From assembly GCF_009696375.1 (NCBI RefSeq), contig NZ_VUMD01000010.1, forward strand, positions 1 through 64,000: 64,000 nucleotides of DNA, in the 5' to 3' direction. This DNA comes from Clostridium porci. Lineage in GTDB: Bacteria; Bacillota; Clostridia; Lachnospirales; Lachnospiraceae. Position 1 is the stretch's first letter. Each line of letters begins with the position of its first letter. This document shows, piece by piece, positions 32,008 through 41,497 of this stretch. The notes beneath the pieces are model-generated. The model saw only the letters and a list, made by a program, of their open reading frames with translations. It searched no databases and had not been told where the DNA came from. The translations under genes and the position numbers were made by a program.

Positions 32008-32379
32008 TTACCTGTAAATCAATTCTTTCAACACAATCTCTTCCGCAGCATTTCGGATATTATTTACAGCTCCAATCCACACCATCTGGTCACGAGCTTT
32101 CAGTTCTTCCGTAATTCCCTGCTTCTTCATCATCTGAAGCACCAGAATATCCATCCTCTCCTGTGCCTCATCATCCACAGCATTCAGATGTTCCGTCAGT
32201 TTGTCTTCCAGCATACACAATGAATAAATTGCCGGACGATGTTCTTTCAGATACTGCCTTCGCATCCTTCCGTACTTCCCATAATGCGGTTCTTCATCTT
32301 TACTGACAAGATTCGGATAGTAAATTCCATCTGCTCCCAGTGTGTAGGTTCCACCCATTTTTTCAAATGTGCTTTTCAT
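32008..32379 (-). CDS. tnpV: TnpV-like transposon protein
   Basis: The 123-residue product fits TnpV proteins of Tn4451-type elements: FEKMGGTYTLGADGIYYPNL near the start, GKYGRMRRQYLKEHRP, and a helical C-terminus with KARDQMVWIGAVNNIRNAAE. TnpV is a small protein accompanying the serine recombinase and relaxase genes of such elements; its precise role is not settled. A strong AAGGAGG site precedes the ATG. It is the last element-type gene before rlmD, 30 bases from the rlmD stop. Confidence 0.8.
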   Translation of the reverse strand: MKSTFEKMGGTYTLGADGIYYPNLVSKDEEPHYGKYGRMRRQYLKEHRPAIYSLCMLEDKLTEHLNAVDDEAQERMDILVLQMMKKQGITEELKARDQMVWIGAVNNIRNAAEEIVLKELIYR

Positions 32380-32409
32380 GTGTTATTCCTCCTTGAAATC
32401 AGCAATGTC

Positions 32410-34074
32410 TTAGATCATCGCAAAATATTTCAGGGCAGCCTTGATAGCATCTTCTTTCTCTTTCGGACATTGTGGAACTCTTGCATTTTCTGATTTTGGA
32501 AGGTTATAGTTTTCTCCCACTTCAATTCCACATTTGCGTTTTATCTGAGAAATATATAAACTTGAAACCTTCAAGCCAAATTCTTTCAGCACATAATCTT
32601 TGATTTCCTGATAGGTGGCTTTCAACTCGGCACTGGTTGCATCCAGTTCATCCAAGTCCAGGTCGATCTCTATCGTGTCATCCGGTTTTTGTTGGGACAA
32701 AAGTACAACCGTCTCCACATGATAAGTTCCTGGAAACATATCAACGCAACAAGCCCGGCGCACTTCGTAGCCGTATTCCTGCAGGACTGCAAGATCCCGA
32801 ATAAGACTTGTAGGTTTGCAGGATATATAAATTATTTTTGGGGCCCTAATTGAGGACCCAATCTTTCCTAATGCCTTTGGATGAATTCCATCCCTAGGCG
32901 GATCCACCACGATTACATCTGGTTTATCCTCTAATTCGTCTATTACCCTCAACACATCCCCGGCTAAAAATTCACAGTTCGACAGCCCGTTAAGCCCCGC
33001 ATTTATCTTGGCTGCCTCCACAGCCTCTTCTATAAGCTCTACACCTACCACTTTGCTTGCTACCGGAGCCAGGATCTGGGCAATGGTTCCAGTACCGCTG
33101 TAGAGATCGAATATAACCTTATCTTTGGTTTCCCCCACAAAACTTCGGACAGTTTCGTACAGCACTTCTGCTCCCATAGAATTTGTCTGAAAGAAGGAGA
33201 AGGGAGAAATACGGAAGCGCAGCCCCAAAAGCTCCTCATAAAAATAATTCTGCCCATAGAGAACCTGAGTTCTGTCATCCTGTACCGAATCGGACATAGA
33301 ATCATTTTCCGTATGGAGTATGCCTGCTATTGTCCCCTCTAGATTCAGAGAAAGGAGCGCATTCTTCCAACCTTCCAAGAGCCTATTCTCCTCTTCCTCC
33401 CCCACATATTCGCGCTGAGTGCTGGTTATCAAATCCACCAGTATCTCCCCTGTCTTTACCGCCCTCCGCACCAAAAGATGTCGCAGATACCCCTTATGCT
33501 GCAGCTTCTTATAAAAAGCAATCTTCTTCCGGGCAAAATACTCCCGGGTAGCCTCTAATATTTGACAGAAATCCGTGTGTACAATCCGGCAGTCCTGCGT
33601 CGTCACAATATCATAAAAGCTGCTCCTTTTATGCAGCCCCAATGCCAGAGGCCCGTCCTTCACCTCATCGCCAAAAGAAAATTCCATTTTATTCCGGTAT
33701 CTTTCAGACTGAGGGCTTCCCTTAATTCCCTGAAACTCATAGGTTCTGTTCTCTACAACACTGTCCAGAAGGGACTTTACTTGATTTTCCTTGATTTTAA
33801 GCTGCTCCTTATAAGGCAGGCTCTGATATATACAGCCACCGCAAATACCAAAATGTGGGCACGCCTCATCCGGTATCTCTAATGGAGAGCGTTCCAGAAG
33901 CGCCACAACCCTTCCCTCTGCCCTTCCCTTTCTCTGCTTTGTTATTGCACCTTGTATTCTCTGCCCTAAAATTGCATTTTTCACGACAACACGTTCGCCG
34001 TCTATGTGTAAAATTCCCTTATTAGGAAATTCAATGGTTTCTACTACTCCCTCAAATATTTCGCCTTTTTTCAC
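32410..34074 (-). CDS. rlmD: 23S rRNA m5U methyltransferase RlmD with an extra C-terminal tail
   Basis: The first ~460 residues are a standard RumA/RlmD: TRAM domain, iron-sulfur cysteines (CPHFGICGGC and a later CRIVH), SAM motifs FDLYSGTGTIAQ and VVDPPRDG, and the catalytic cysteine in ISCKPTS. It methylates a uridine of 23S rRNA with SAM. Normal family members end soon after HVETVVLLS. Here ~94 more residues follow from about 32694: an acidic linker, a helical module with KVSSLYISQIKRKCG, and the segments NYNLPKSENARVPQCP and KEKEDAIKAALKYF. Integrated elements in Firmicutes often use the 3' end of this gene; I read the tail as element-derived and in frame. Confidence 0.9.
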   Translation of the reverse strand: MKKGEIFEGVVETIEFPNKGILHIDGERVVVKNAILGQRIQGAITKQRKGRAEGRVVALLERSPLEIPDEACPHFGICGGCIYQSLPYKEQLKIKENQVKSLLDSVVENRTYEFQGIKGSPQSERYRNKMEFSFGDEVKDGPLALGLHKRSSFYDIVTTQDCRIVHTDFCQILEATREYFARKKIAFYKKLQHKGYLRHLLVRRAVKTGEILVDLITSTQREYVGEEEENRLLEGWKNALLSLNLEGTIAGILHTENDSMSDSVQDDRTQVLYGQNYFYEELLGLRFRISPFSFFQTNSMGAEVLYETVRSFVGETKDKVIFDLYSGTGTIAQILAPVASKVVGVELIEEAVEAAKINAGLNGLSNCEFLAGDVLRVIDELEDKPDVIVVDPPRDGIHPKALGKIGSSIRAPKIIYISCKPTSLIRDLAVLQEYGYEVRRACCVDMFPGTYHVETVVLLSQQKPDDTIEIDLDLDELDATSAELKATYQEIKDYVLKEFGLKVSSLYISQIKRKCGIEVGENYNLPKSENARVPQCPKEKEDAIKAALKYFAMI

Positions 34075-34139
34075 TCTTATATTCTCCGCTTCCTTTTTTT
34101 ATAAAAATATACTCCAGACCATTCTAGCCGTTTTCTTTT

Positions 34140-34168
34140 ATTCTATCATGACAAGGAAATCTCATCAA
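34140..34168 (-). promoter_or_regulatory. Sigma-A type promoter of rlmD
   Basis: On the minus strand TTGATG (34163-34168), a 17-base spacer and TAGAAT (34140-34145), 66 bases before the rlmD start. Confidence 0.6.
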
Positions 34169-34357
34169 GCCTTCATTCTCTCGGATTCCCACAGCTTTAT
34201 CCACAGTCACTTTATACCCCTATTGACTATCAATAACTTTCATTTTCCAAAAATTTTCCAAATCGAAACGTAAATTTATGTCTGATATGAATTTTGGTAT
34301 CCTGGCAGCTGCCTCCTCACCGTATTGTTAATTAGCTACACGAACCTTCCCGCAAAC

Positions 34358-35740
34358 TCAATATCGTTGACCGTCTTTCCAGACATCTGGCGAGACTTCT
34401 TTGGATGCATTAAACGAAAGGCTTTTATTTCTTTTTCTGTACCTGGACATCAATCCCATAGATATTACCAGACAGATCAGCTCCGATACAGCAGGAGCCC
34501 ACCATATACCCTCTCCTCCGGCAGCTGCTATGCAGATGGCTAATGCGGCAGACATGGTAATCAGTCCTCTTCCCAATGTAATCGCCAGAGCTGCTTTCGG
34601 CCATTCAATCGCAGTAAAGAACCCCCCTATCATTATATTAAAGCCCATTATCAGGAAAGAAACGCTGAAAATCCGAAATACAGAAGCAGAGTACACCCGA
34701 AGCTCTGCCATGTCCTCAGATATAAAGGCGGACACCAGCCCTTCCGCACCTGCCCAGGAGCCTGTGAAAGCGGCTGCGGCCATAGCTACAATGGTTACAA
34801 CTGAATAACGGAAAAGAACTCCGCAGGAGTATCCATCTCTCCTACCATAATAAAAGCTTACCAGCGGCTGAGCCCCCTGAGCAACGCCTGCCATAGACAT
34901 TACTACAATGGTGTTGATATAAGCGATAATGGTATAGCTTATAATTCCCTCCTCACCAATATAGGCCAAAATGGCATGATTAAAAAGAAAAACCGTGATG
35001 CCGGCTGATAGCTCTGTAAGCCCTGAAGGCAGCCCGATTTTAACTACTCTCCACAGCTTTCCCAAGCTCCAGCAGGGCTTGACAAACCCTATGGTTGCCC
35101 TTGGACTTAAGAAATGTACCAGATATAAAGCTACTGCCAGCATCTGAGACAAGCCTGTAGCTGCTCCTGCTCCTGCTACACCCCATCTGAATACCATAAC
35201 AAACAACCAATCCAGCAGGCAATTTGTCACTGCCGCTAAGGCTACACATATGGCAGCAAACTTCGGAAACCCATCCGTCTTTACCAGCACTTCAAAGGAA
35301 TAAGAGAAAATAAAGCACCAGCTAAACGGAAGGATGGATATGATATAATGCTTCACATAATCCAATGTCAGCTCTGTAGCTCCTAAAAATGCAGCGACCG
35401 AATCTAAATTCAGAAAGACAGCAGCAGTAATTACCAGAGATATAATCCCCAGCACTGCCAGGTTCTGGGAATAGGCCTCATCCGCCTCCTTTCGTTTGTC
35501 CTGTCCCAGAAACATTGCCACTATCGTTGAAGTACCTACAGCGAATAGCAGGGAGACAGAGAAAAGGAAATGTACAAAGGGTGAAGCAATATTCACCGCT
35601 GATAGCGCTACCTCAGATACTCCTCTTGCTACAAACAAACCATCTACCATAGTATAAAGCGAGAATATCCACTGCGCAATTACCGAAGGCCAGATAAACC
35701 TCCAAAAGCTCCTTTTTAATGATATACTATCTAATTTCAT
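34358..35740 (-). CDS. MATE-family multidrug/metabolite efflux protein
   Basis: About 460 residues with twelve membrane segments in two related halves, typical of the MATE family (WRFIWPSVIAQWIFSLYTMV, ASPFVHFLFSVSLLFAVGTS, GVAQGAQPLVSFYYG). It probably exports cationic compounds using Na+ or H+. The ATG at 35740 is more likely than the TTG at 35776 because the latter lacks a site. A MerR-type regulator is transcribed divergently, and a perfect palindrome lies between them, so the exporter is probably induced by the regulator's ligand. Confidence 0.87.
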   Translation of the reverse strand: MKLDSISLKRSFWRFIWPSVIAQWIFSLYTMVDGLFVARGVSEVALSAVNIASPFVHFLFSVSLLFAVGTSTIVAMFLGQDKRKEADEAYSQNLAVLGIISLVITAAVFLNLDSVAAFLGATELTLDYVKHYIISILPFSWCFIFSYSFEVLVKTDGFPKFAAICVALAAVTNCLLDWLFVMVFRWGVAGAGAATGLSQMLAVALYLVHFLSPRATIGFVKPCWSLGKLWRVVKIGLPSGLTELSAGITVFLFNHAILAYIGEEGIISYTIIAYINTIVVMSMAGVAQGAQPLVSFYYGRRDGYSCGVLFRYSVVTIVAMAAAAFTGSWAGAEGLVSAFISEDMAELRVYSASVFRIFSVSFLIMGFNIMIGGFFTAIEWPKAALAITLGRGLITMSAALAICIAAAGGEGIWWAPAVSELICLVISMGLMSRYRKRNKSLSFNASKEVSPDVWKDGQRY

Positions 35741-35970
35741 TTTTATATTCGTTCCTTTCGTTTTGCTCAGGCACAAAGCATTAAAAGATATAAGTAGAGC
35801 CTTTTATGGGGTTGATTATGGCTTTCAATCTACTATCATAAAAGCTATATACGTTTTATTTATATTGTAACTCTTTGTTCATAAAAATCACGTATGCATT
35901 TATTGTGAAAACATCATGAAAGCTTTGCATCCTGATTCTTCTGTGTTATAGTGAAGTAATATAAATATAA

Positions 35971-35991
35971 ACCTTGGTATAATGCCAAGGT
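35971..35991. promoter_or_regulatory. Palindromic MerR-type operator with a central TATAAT
   Basis: ACCTTGG-TATAATG-CCAAGGT (7-7-7) lies between the divergent MATE and MerR genes, 72 bases before merR. The central bases contain a -10-like TATAAT. Palindromes of this style are typical binding sites of multidrug-sensing MerR regulators. Confidence 0.75.
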
Positions 35992-36063
35992 AAAGAGAAA
36001 TTTGAGAAATACCATAAAATTTGTTAAAACTAACAGAAATATTTATGTAAGAAGGAGATTAGT

Positions 36064-36861
36064 ATGTCAACTTTTTATAGAATAGGGGAAGTCGCTTCTC
36101 TGTACGGAATTAGTACAGATGTGCTTCGCTACTACGAATCTCTTGGAATTCTGGTGCCCCACCGCAGCTCCAACGGATACCGTATCTACCGCACAGAGGA
36201 TTTATGGTGTCTTAACATTATAAGAGATTTGCGTGACCTAGGCTTCTCCATGGAACAGATACGGGATTATATTAGGGAGCGAAGCATTCGCTCCACCATG
36301 TCCATGTTTGAACAAGAGCTTGCTCTTATTGACCAGCAGCTCGAAAGGCTTACCTCACTAAAGCATAACATACTGACCCGCCGTCAGACCATCATCCAAG
36401 CTCAGACTCTTCCCCTGGGTGATATTCTCCTCAAAAAGCTGCCTGACCGCCCATGCCACCGGATTATGCAAAGCTACAGTACTGATGAAGAAATGGACGT
36501 GCTGATCAAACAGCTGGTCAGCTTTGGCAACGATCGTCAGTATATTATCGGAAACAATCAGATGGGTTCCTTTTTAAACATTTCGAACGCGAGAAAAGGA
36601 AACTGCCGTACTTATGATGCCGTCTTTATTCTTCATCCAGAAGGGGAGTACACCCTTGAAAAAGGCTCCTATCTCTCTGTCTGTTACAACGGGGACTGTA
36701 GTCAGAACCAGCGCTATGTTCCCCTCCTTTTCTCCTATGCGAAAAAAGAAGGGATGAATCCTGTGGGGCCTTTGCTGGAGCTTCTCTGGATTGACACCCA
36801 TACATCAAAGTATACCCAAGAGCAAGTCACAGAGCTTCAATTACAGGTACTCAGCCAATAA
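36064..36861 (+). CDS. MerR-family regulator with a GyrI-like ligand domain
   Basis: 265 residues. The N-terminal winged helix reads YRIGEVASLYGISTDVLRYY, followed by GYRIYRTEDL, and a dimerisation helix (SMFEQELALIDQQLERLTSL). A C-terminal domain of about 150 residues follows, like the effector-binding domains of BmrR-type proteins. It starts after AGAAGGAG and lies divergent to the MATE exporter, so it most likely activates it on binding a drug-like ligand. The ligand cannot be told from the sequence. Confidence 0.88.
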   Translation: MSTFYRIGEVASLYGISTDVLRYYESLGILVPHRSSNGYRIYRTEDLWCLNIIRDLRDLGFSMEQIRDYIRERSIRSTMSMFEQELALIDQQLERLTSLKHNILTRRQTIIQAQTLPLGDILLKKLPDRPCHRIMQSYSTDEEMDVLIKQLVSFGNDRQYIIGNNQMGSFLNISNARKGNCRTYDAVFILHPEGEYTLEKGSYLSVCYNGDCSQNQRYVPLLFSYAKKEGMNPVGPLLELLWIDTHTSKYTQEQVTELQLQVLSQ

Positions 36862-37171
36862 AATATTATTCCATCCTTTTTTGATCCTTTTGGTAAACGA
36901 TTCGATTGGAAGGCATACTGTATCCTATGTCATTGTCTAAGGAATTTCTTCATCTAAAGATAACTATTATTTATCTGGGGTCTTTTGACCGAAATATTCT
37001 GGATAAAATTAGAATACATTGTTTAGAATTATATCAGACAGGAAATACCGCTGGTAATATTTTGCTTAAAGGATGATAGGATAAGGTAGCATTTACAACC
37101 CGCTTGCCAGCAAAGGCAAAAAGAATCTTCGGGCTAAATTTATAATCAAACGTATCGATCATTTGTTTGGC
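36862..37171. other. Intergenic region without a recognised gene
   Basis: AT-rich with several short frames, one of 51 codons from about 36928 and a fragment reading KVAFTTRLPAKAKRIFGLNL near 37086. The latter could be a decayed gene piece. No ribosome binding site supports either. Confidence 0.4.
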
Positions 37172-37223
37172 AAAAAACACCCTAATAGTAAAAACAAACT
37201 TTTCCGTTCCTTACTATTAGGGT
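37172..37223 (-). terminator. Terminator after the acidic membrane protein gene
   Basis: On the minus strand the stem ACCCTAATAGTAA / TTACTATTAGGGT is followed by GTTTTTTG. It stands 44 bases after the stop of the gene at 37268. Confidence 0.8.
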
Positions 37224-37267
37224 AGAATACGTTTCTTTTTAATCTGACTGCATAAGTCACAGGATCG

Positions 37268-37573
37268 TTAATCTGCCTTTGCCTCTGTCCCTTCATCCTC
37301 AAAGAAATCATCATCAAAGTCATCGTCGAAATCGTCCTCAAAATCCTCCAGATAATCAGGAGTGAAGAAACGGTAAACTGCGTAAGCAATACCAGCTACT
37401 GCAGCTACTGCGCCGATAATTGCCAATACCCACAGAATACAGTTCTTTTTCTTCTCATCTTCCTCTCTCCTGTGGAGCAGCTCATTTATTCTTTTGGAGT
37501 TCATTATTTCCTCTACACGGCTTAGAGCCTCTTTTCCCATTGCGTCAAAGCGTTCTCTGTCAAATCGATTCAT
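37268..37573 (-). CDS. Conserved hypothetical single-pass membrane protein with acidic tail
   Basis: Starting at the ATG at 37573 the product has 101 residues. Its order is a charged helix (RVEEIMNSKRINELLHRREE), one membrane segment (CILWVLAIIGAVAAVAGIAY), then FFTPDYLEDFEDDFDDDFDD and an acidic end. Very similar small proteins occur in many Lachnospiraceae, but the role is unknown to me. The N-terminus should lie in the cytosol by the charge pattern. A structured leader of about 300 bases separates it from pcrA. Confidence 0.7.
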   Translation of the reverse strand: MNRFDRERFDAMGKEALSRVEEIMNSKRINELLHRREEDEKKKNCILWVLAIIGAVAAVAGIAYAVYRFFTPDYLEDFEDDFDDDFDDDFFEDEGTEAKAD

Positions 37574-37919
37574 TTGGATACACATCCTTTCATAAATTTC
37601 AAGCTAAGCTCAGATACATCCTTTTTAATTATGATACCGTATCTCTGTCAATCCTATTCCTCTGGGGCTACCCGGTTAGCTGTAACCCGCCTTCAGATAT
37701 TGCTGAACCAGCCCGGTACAATATCGGACGATATAATATCACATCCTCCTGCTATTTTATCGCTCTGGGAACCGGGTTGGTACTGAGACACCCTCGCATA
37801 GCATCGAACCACCCTAGTATAAGATATAAGGATATTATACCATGCAACTTCTTAATTTACTATCCCAATTTATACAAATTTTATCCAGCTCCCCGCTATG
37901 CTTATATACCCTTAGCAAA
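37574..37919 (-). other. Possible structured leader upstream of the acidic membrane protein
   Basis: No gene is seen in these 346 bases. On the minus strand several GC-rich blocks pair with each other: ACCCGGTT with AACCGGGT, and GTACCGGGCTGGTT partly with AACC..CCGG elements. A possible -35 box TTGACA lies near 37654. I do not recognise a known riboswitch class. Confidence 0.4.
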
Positions 37920-40244
37920 CTAGGCCTGCAATTTTTTCAATTTTGCAAAGGAAGCAAACATTTTTTTCTGCCCTGCTGTGTCGAATTCCACCGTGACCTC
38001 AAAATCCTTTCCTCCATCCTTCACTTCCTTCACCGTTCCTGAACCGAACTTCACATGGGCTACTCTGTCTCCCGGACCATAATCCAGCGAGGCTGCTTTT
38101 TGTACGGAAAATGCTTTTCCAAAGACTAAACTACCGCTAACGCTGCCCTGCCTTCCACTAGCTGTGACAGCTGACCTGGAAGCATAGGCATTATATCCCT
38201 TCCCAAAGAGACTTGTGCGCGCTGAACCTCCAGAGCTTTGGTTCCACGGCAACCTCCCATTTTCACCATCCGATCCTGCCTTGGCCGAAGGCCTTACAAA
38301 GCCTGAAAGCGCAGGCTCCAGCCTTTCCTCCTCCAGCAGCTCCCTGGGCACCTCTTCCACAAAGCGGCTGGGCTTACAATAATGTGTCTCCCCATTGACC
38401 ATTCTCTGCCTTGCCGAGGTCATCACCAGCTCCTGCTTCGCCCTGGTAATTCCCACATAGCAAAGCCTGCGCTCCTCCTCCAGCTCCGTCCTGTCATCTG
38501 CGTTAATTGACATCATGCTGGGGAACAGGCCGTCCTCCATTCCCGCCAGATACACCTTGGAAAATTCCAGCCCCTTCGCACTGTGAAGGGTCATAAGGGT
38601 AACTCGCTCCTCCGACTCATCCATGCTGTCGATATCCGCAACCAAAGCTACCTGCTCCAGGAATTCATCCAGTGTCGGATGCTCACTGTCCTCCTCGTAG
38701 CTCACAGCCTTATTTACCAACTCCTCAATATTCTCAAGACGCGTCTGCGCCTCAATCTCTCCCTCTGCCTCTAACTCCTCCCTGTATCCTGTCTCGTCCA
38801 ATATTCCTTCAATCAGCTCCCTGATACGAAAGCTCTCCGACAGCGCCATAGCCCGATAGCCTTCCATCTGGCCTATAAATTTTCCTATCTTTTCTGCCGC
38901 TTTTCCAAGTCCTGGGATCATCCGAGCCTCTGTTAACGCGGCATACAGGCTCATGCCATGCTCGGAGGCGAAGGCCGTCACCCTCCCCATGGTAGTAGCC
39001 CCGATTCCCCGTTTGGGTACATTGATAATTCTCAGCACAGACAAATCATCTACACCATTGGCTATGGTCTTAAGATAGGCAAGAATATCCTTAATTTCCC
39101 TTCTTTGGTAGAAGTTCACCCCTCCCACCAGCCGGTAAGGCACATTGTAAAAAATGCACCGCTCCTCAATCAGACGGGACTGTGCGTTGGTACGGTACAG
39201 CACTGCCTGATCCTGATAAGAGAAGCCGCTGTCACGCAGCTGCCTTGCCACAAAATCAGCCTCATCCCTGGCTGTATCAAACTGTCTGAACTGAATAAAA
39301 GCGCCTGCTTCATTAGCCGTCCATAGGGTTTTATCCTTACGCCCCCTGTTATTTCGGATCACGCCGTTAGCCGCATTTAGAATATTTTTTGTGGAGCGGT
39401 AATTCTCCTCCAGCTTAATAACCCTTGCTCCCGGAAAGGCATTCTCGAAGCTGAGAATATTTTCAATATCGGCTCCTCTGAACCGGTAAATGGACTGATC
39501 ATCATCGCCTACCACACAAAGATTTTTATACTTGGCTGCCAAAAGGCTTATCAGCTTAAATTGAGCCTGATTGGTGTCCTGATACTCATCCACCATTATG
39601 TATTTGAACCGCTCCTGATAGTAGTTAAGCGCCTCCGGGCTGTTTTGAAACAGCTCCACCGTCTTCACAATCAAATCATCGAAATCCAGAGCATTGTTCC
39701 CCCGAAGCTGCTTCTGATACTCCTTATATATCTCACCAATGCGCTTCAAGCGGAAATCCTGCCCTGCATTTAATAGAAATTCCTCTGGTTCCACAAGCTT
39801 ATCCTTAGCTGAGGAAATAGCGCCCAGAACCGCTCGCTCTTTGAACTGTTTGGTATCCACATCCAGCGTCTTAAAGACCTGCTTCATCAGGGTTTTCTGA
39901 TCATCCCCGTCATAAATTGTAAAATTAGCGCTGTATCCCAGATATTCAATGTATCTTCTGAGTATCCTAACACAGGTAGAGTGGAAGGTACTAACCCAGA
40001 TGCTCTCAGCCCCAAAGCCCACAAGCTTATCCACTCTGTCCCTCATCTCCCCTGCTGCCTTGTTGGTAAAGGTAATGGCCAGAATGTTCCAGGGATTTAC
40101 CCCCTTCTCATCAATCAAATAAGCCACTCTGTGGGTCAAAACTCTCGTCTTTCCAGATCCTGCACCTGCCAGTATCAGCAGGGGCCCTTCTGTATGGAGC
40201 ACCGCCTCTTTCTGCATGGGATTCAATGTATCATATATACTCAT
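37920..40244 (-). CDS. pcrA: UvrD/PcrA-type DNA helicase
   Basis: 774 residues with all SF1A helicase motifs in order: ILAGAGSGKTRVLTHR (I), FTNKAAGEMRDRV (Ia), MVDEYQDTN (II), VVGDDDQSIYRFRGA (III), LEENYRSTKNIL (IV), VTLMTLHSAKGLEF (V) and LCYVGITRAKQEL (VI). The C-terminal ~70 residues form a Tudor-like module (DRVAHVKFGSGTVKEV) used to contact RNA polymerase. It acts in nucleotide excision repair, replication fork clearance and plasmid rolling-circle replication. Confidence 0.96.
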   Translation of the reverse strand: MSIYDTLNPMQKEAVLHTEGPLLILAGAGSGKTRVLTHRVAYLIDEKGVNPWNILAITFTNKAAGEMRDRVDKLVGFGAESIWVSTFHSTCVRILRRYIEYLGYSANFTIYDGDDQKTLMKQVFKTLDVDTKQFKERAVLGAISSAKDKLVEPEEFLLNAGQDFRLKRIGEIYKEYQKQLRGNNALDFDDLIVKTVELFQNSPEALNYYQERFKYIMVDEYQDTNQAQFKLISLLAAKYKNLCVVGDDDQSIYRFRGADIENILSFENAFPGARVIKLEENYRSTKNILNAANGVIRNNRGRKDKTLWTANEAGAFIQFRQFDTARDEADFVARQLRDSGFSYQDQAVLYRTNAQSRLIEERCIFYNVPYRLVGGVNFYQRREIKDILAYLKTIANGVDDLSVLRIINVPKRGIGATTMGRVTAFASEHGMSLYAALTEARMIPGLGKAAEKIGKFIGQMEGYRAMALSESFRIRELIEGILDETGYREELEAEGEIEAQTRLENIEELVNKAVSYEEDSEHPTLDEFLEQVALVADIDSMDESEERVTLMTLHSAKGLEFSKVYLAGMEDGLFPSMMSINADDRTELEEERRLCYVGITRAKQELVMTSARQRMVNGETHYCKPSRFVEEVPRELLEEERLEPALSGFVRPSAKAGSDGENGRLPWNQSSGGSARTSLFGKGYNAYASRSAVTASGRQGSVSGSLVFGKAFSVQKAASLDYGPGDRVAHVKFGSGTVKEVKDGGKDFEVTVEFDTAGQKKMFASFAKLKKLQA

Positions 40245-40294
40245 TCTGTCCTACCACCTTCCAGCCCTGTCTCCAGGACAATATCCGTGTTCCC

Positions 40295-40323
40295 AGTATA
40301 GCATGTTTGCTCTTTTTGCACAA
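40295..40323 (-). promoter_or_regulatory. Sigma-A type promoter of pcrA
   Basis: On the minus strand TTGTGC (40318-40323), a 17-base spacer and TATACT (40295-40300), 51 bases before the pcrA start. Confidence 0.75.
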
Positions 40324-40876
40324 CTATTATGCCGAAAGCATGTTCTTTTCCTAAATAACCCCATCCTGATCATGGTTCCGCCTGTATAACATATAGAAAT
40401 AAATTCATGCAACACCTGCACACCTATCTAATTTTTCCAAACGACAAACGCATAAGTAAATTTTTCCGTTCTCGTCTTATGCTGCTTCATCGCAAATAAC
40501 CTACATTCATTTACAGGTTATTCATTCATGTGATTGTAGTGAATTCTTCCACATTACCCCTTGTCATCTAGTATTGAATACTATATAATAAATACAGCGA
40601 TATGTTGGTAAAATTGAAATGACAAATGTAACATAGATCAAGCCAAAACATGGTACAGCCGCAAACAGAGGGCTTACATAGCGAACTATTTTAAAGGTGT
40701 TCCTGCCTTGATACAGTCAGACTCACCTCTGAGCCGGTAAAAAAGGATAGGGCAGTTCGATCTTTATGTCAAAATGCCTTATTACCGGTCTATTGTAACA
40801 CGAAAGCTTGAAGGTGTGAACCACTTTCATTAGGATTGGTGCCGCCAGCCAATGGTGGCAGAATGGAGATTGATAT
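40324..40876 (+). promoter_or_regulatory. Long intergenic region with a structured leader before the DUF1836 gene
   Basis: No gene is seen. The last ~190 bases can form a series of stems: AGGTG/CACCT (40695-40728), CCGGTAA...GGGCA / TGCCTTATTACCGG (40734-40788), and TGCCGCC/GGTGGCA (40840-40860) directly before the GGAG of the gene. The last stem could hide or free the ribosome binding site. I cannot assign a known riboswitch class. Confidence 0.45.
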
Positions 40877-41497
40877 ATGAAGACAAATGAAGAACGCCTC
40901 AGAGATCTTATGGCCTACCTGGAACATCTATCCCATGTGAAAGCGGAAGACATTCCTGATATTGATTTATATATGGATCAAGTCACTACCTTTATGGAAA
41001 CTCACTTAAAGGATACCAGACGCCACCCGGAAGACAAGGTGTTAACTAAGACCATGATTAACAATTATGCAAAGAACAACCTCCTTCCCCCTCCTGTGAA
41101 GAAGAAATACTCCAAGGATCATATACTTATGCTGGTGTTCATTTACTATTTCAAGAGCCTGCTGTCCTTTCATGATATTGGAGCTTTATTTAGGCCCATA
41201 ACAGAAAAGCATTTCTCCGGCCAGGCTTCTAAACTGTCTCTGGAGGATATTTACAGTGAAGTGTTTGGACTGGCGAAACAGGAGATGGAGCACTTGAAAG
41301 AGGATGTGACAGCCAAGTTTTCCAGAGCGCAGGATACATTTGAGGACGCGCCTCTGGAAGGAGACGATAGAGATTATCTTAAGCTCTTCGCCTTTATCTG
41401 TGAACTGTCATTTGACGTATACCTGAAAACCCAGATGATCGAGATGATTGCAGACCAGCTTCGGGAGGAGTCGCCTGCGTCCCAGAAAAAGAAGTAA
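40877..41497 (+). CDS. DUF1836-family protein
   Basis: 206 residues matching the DUF1836 family of Firmicutes. A MerR-like helix-turn-helix part includes TKTMINNYAKNNLLPPPVKKKYS, then DHILMLVFIYYFKSLLS, and a helical C-terminus. The family is thought to bind DNA, but targets are unknown. A GGAG site lies 9 bases upstream, right behind the last leader hairpin. It stands alone, between pcrA and yerC. Confidence 0.8.
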   Translation: MKTNEERLRDLMAYLEHLSHVKAEDIPDIDLYMDQVTTFMETHLKDTRRHPEDKVLTKTMINNYAKNNLLPPPVKKKYSKDHILMLVFIYYFKSLLSFHDIGALFRPITEKHFSGQASKLSLEDIYSEVFGLAKQEMEHLKEDVTAKFSRAQDTFEDAPLEGDDRDYLKLFAFICELSFDVYLKTQMIEMIADQLREESPASQKKK

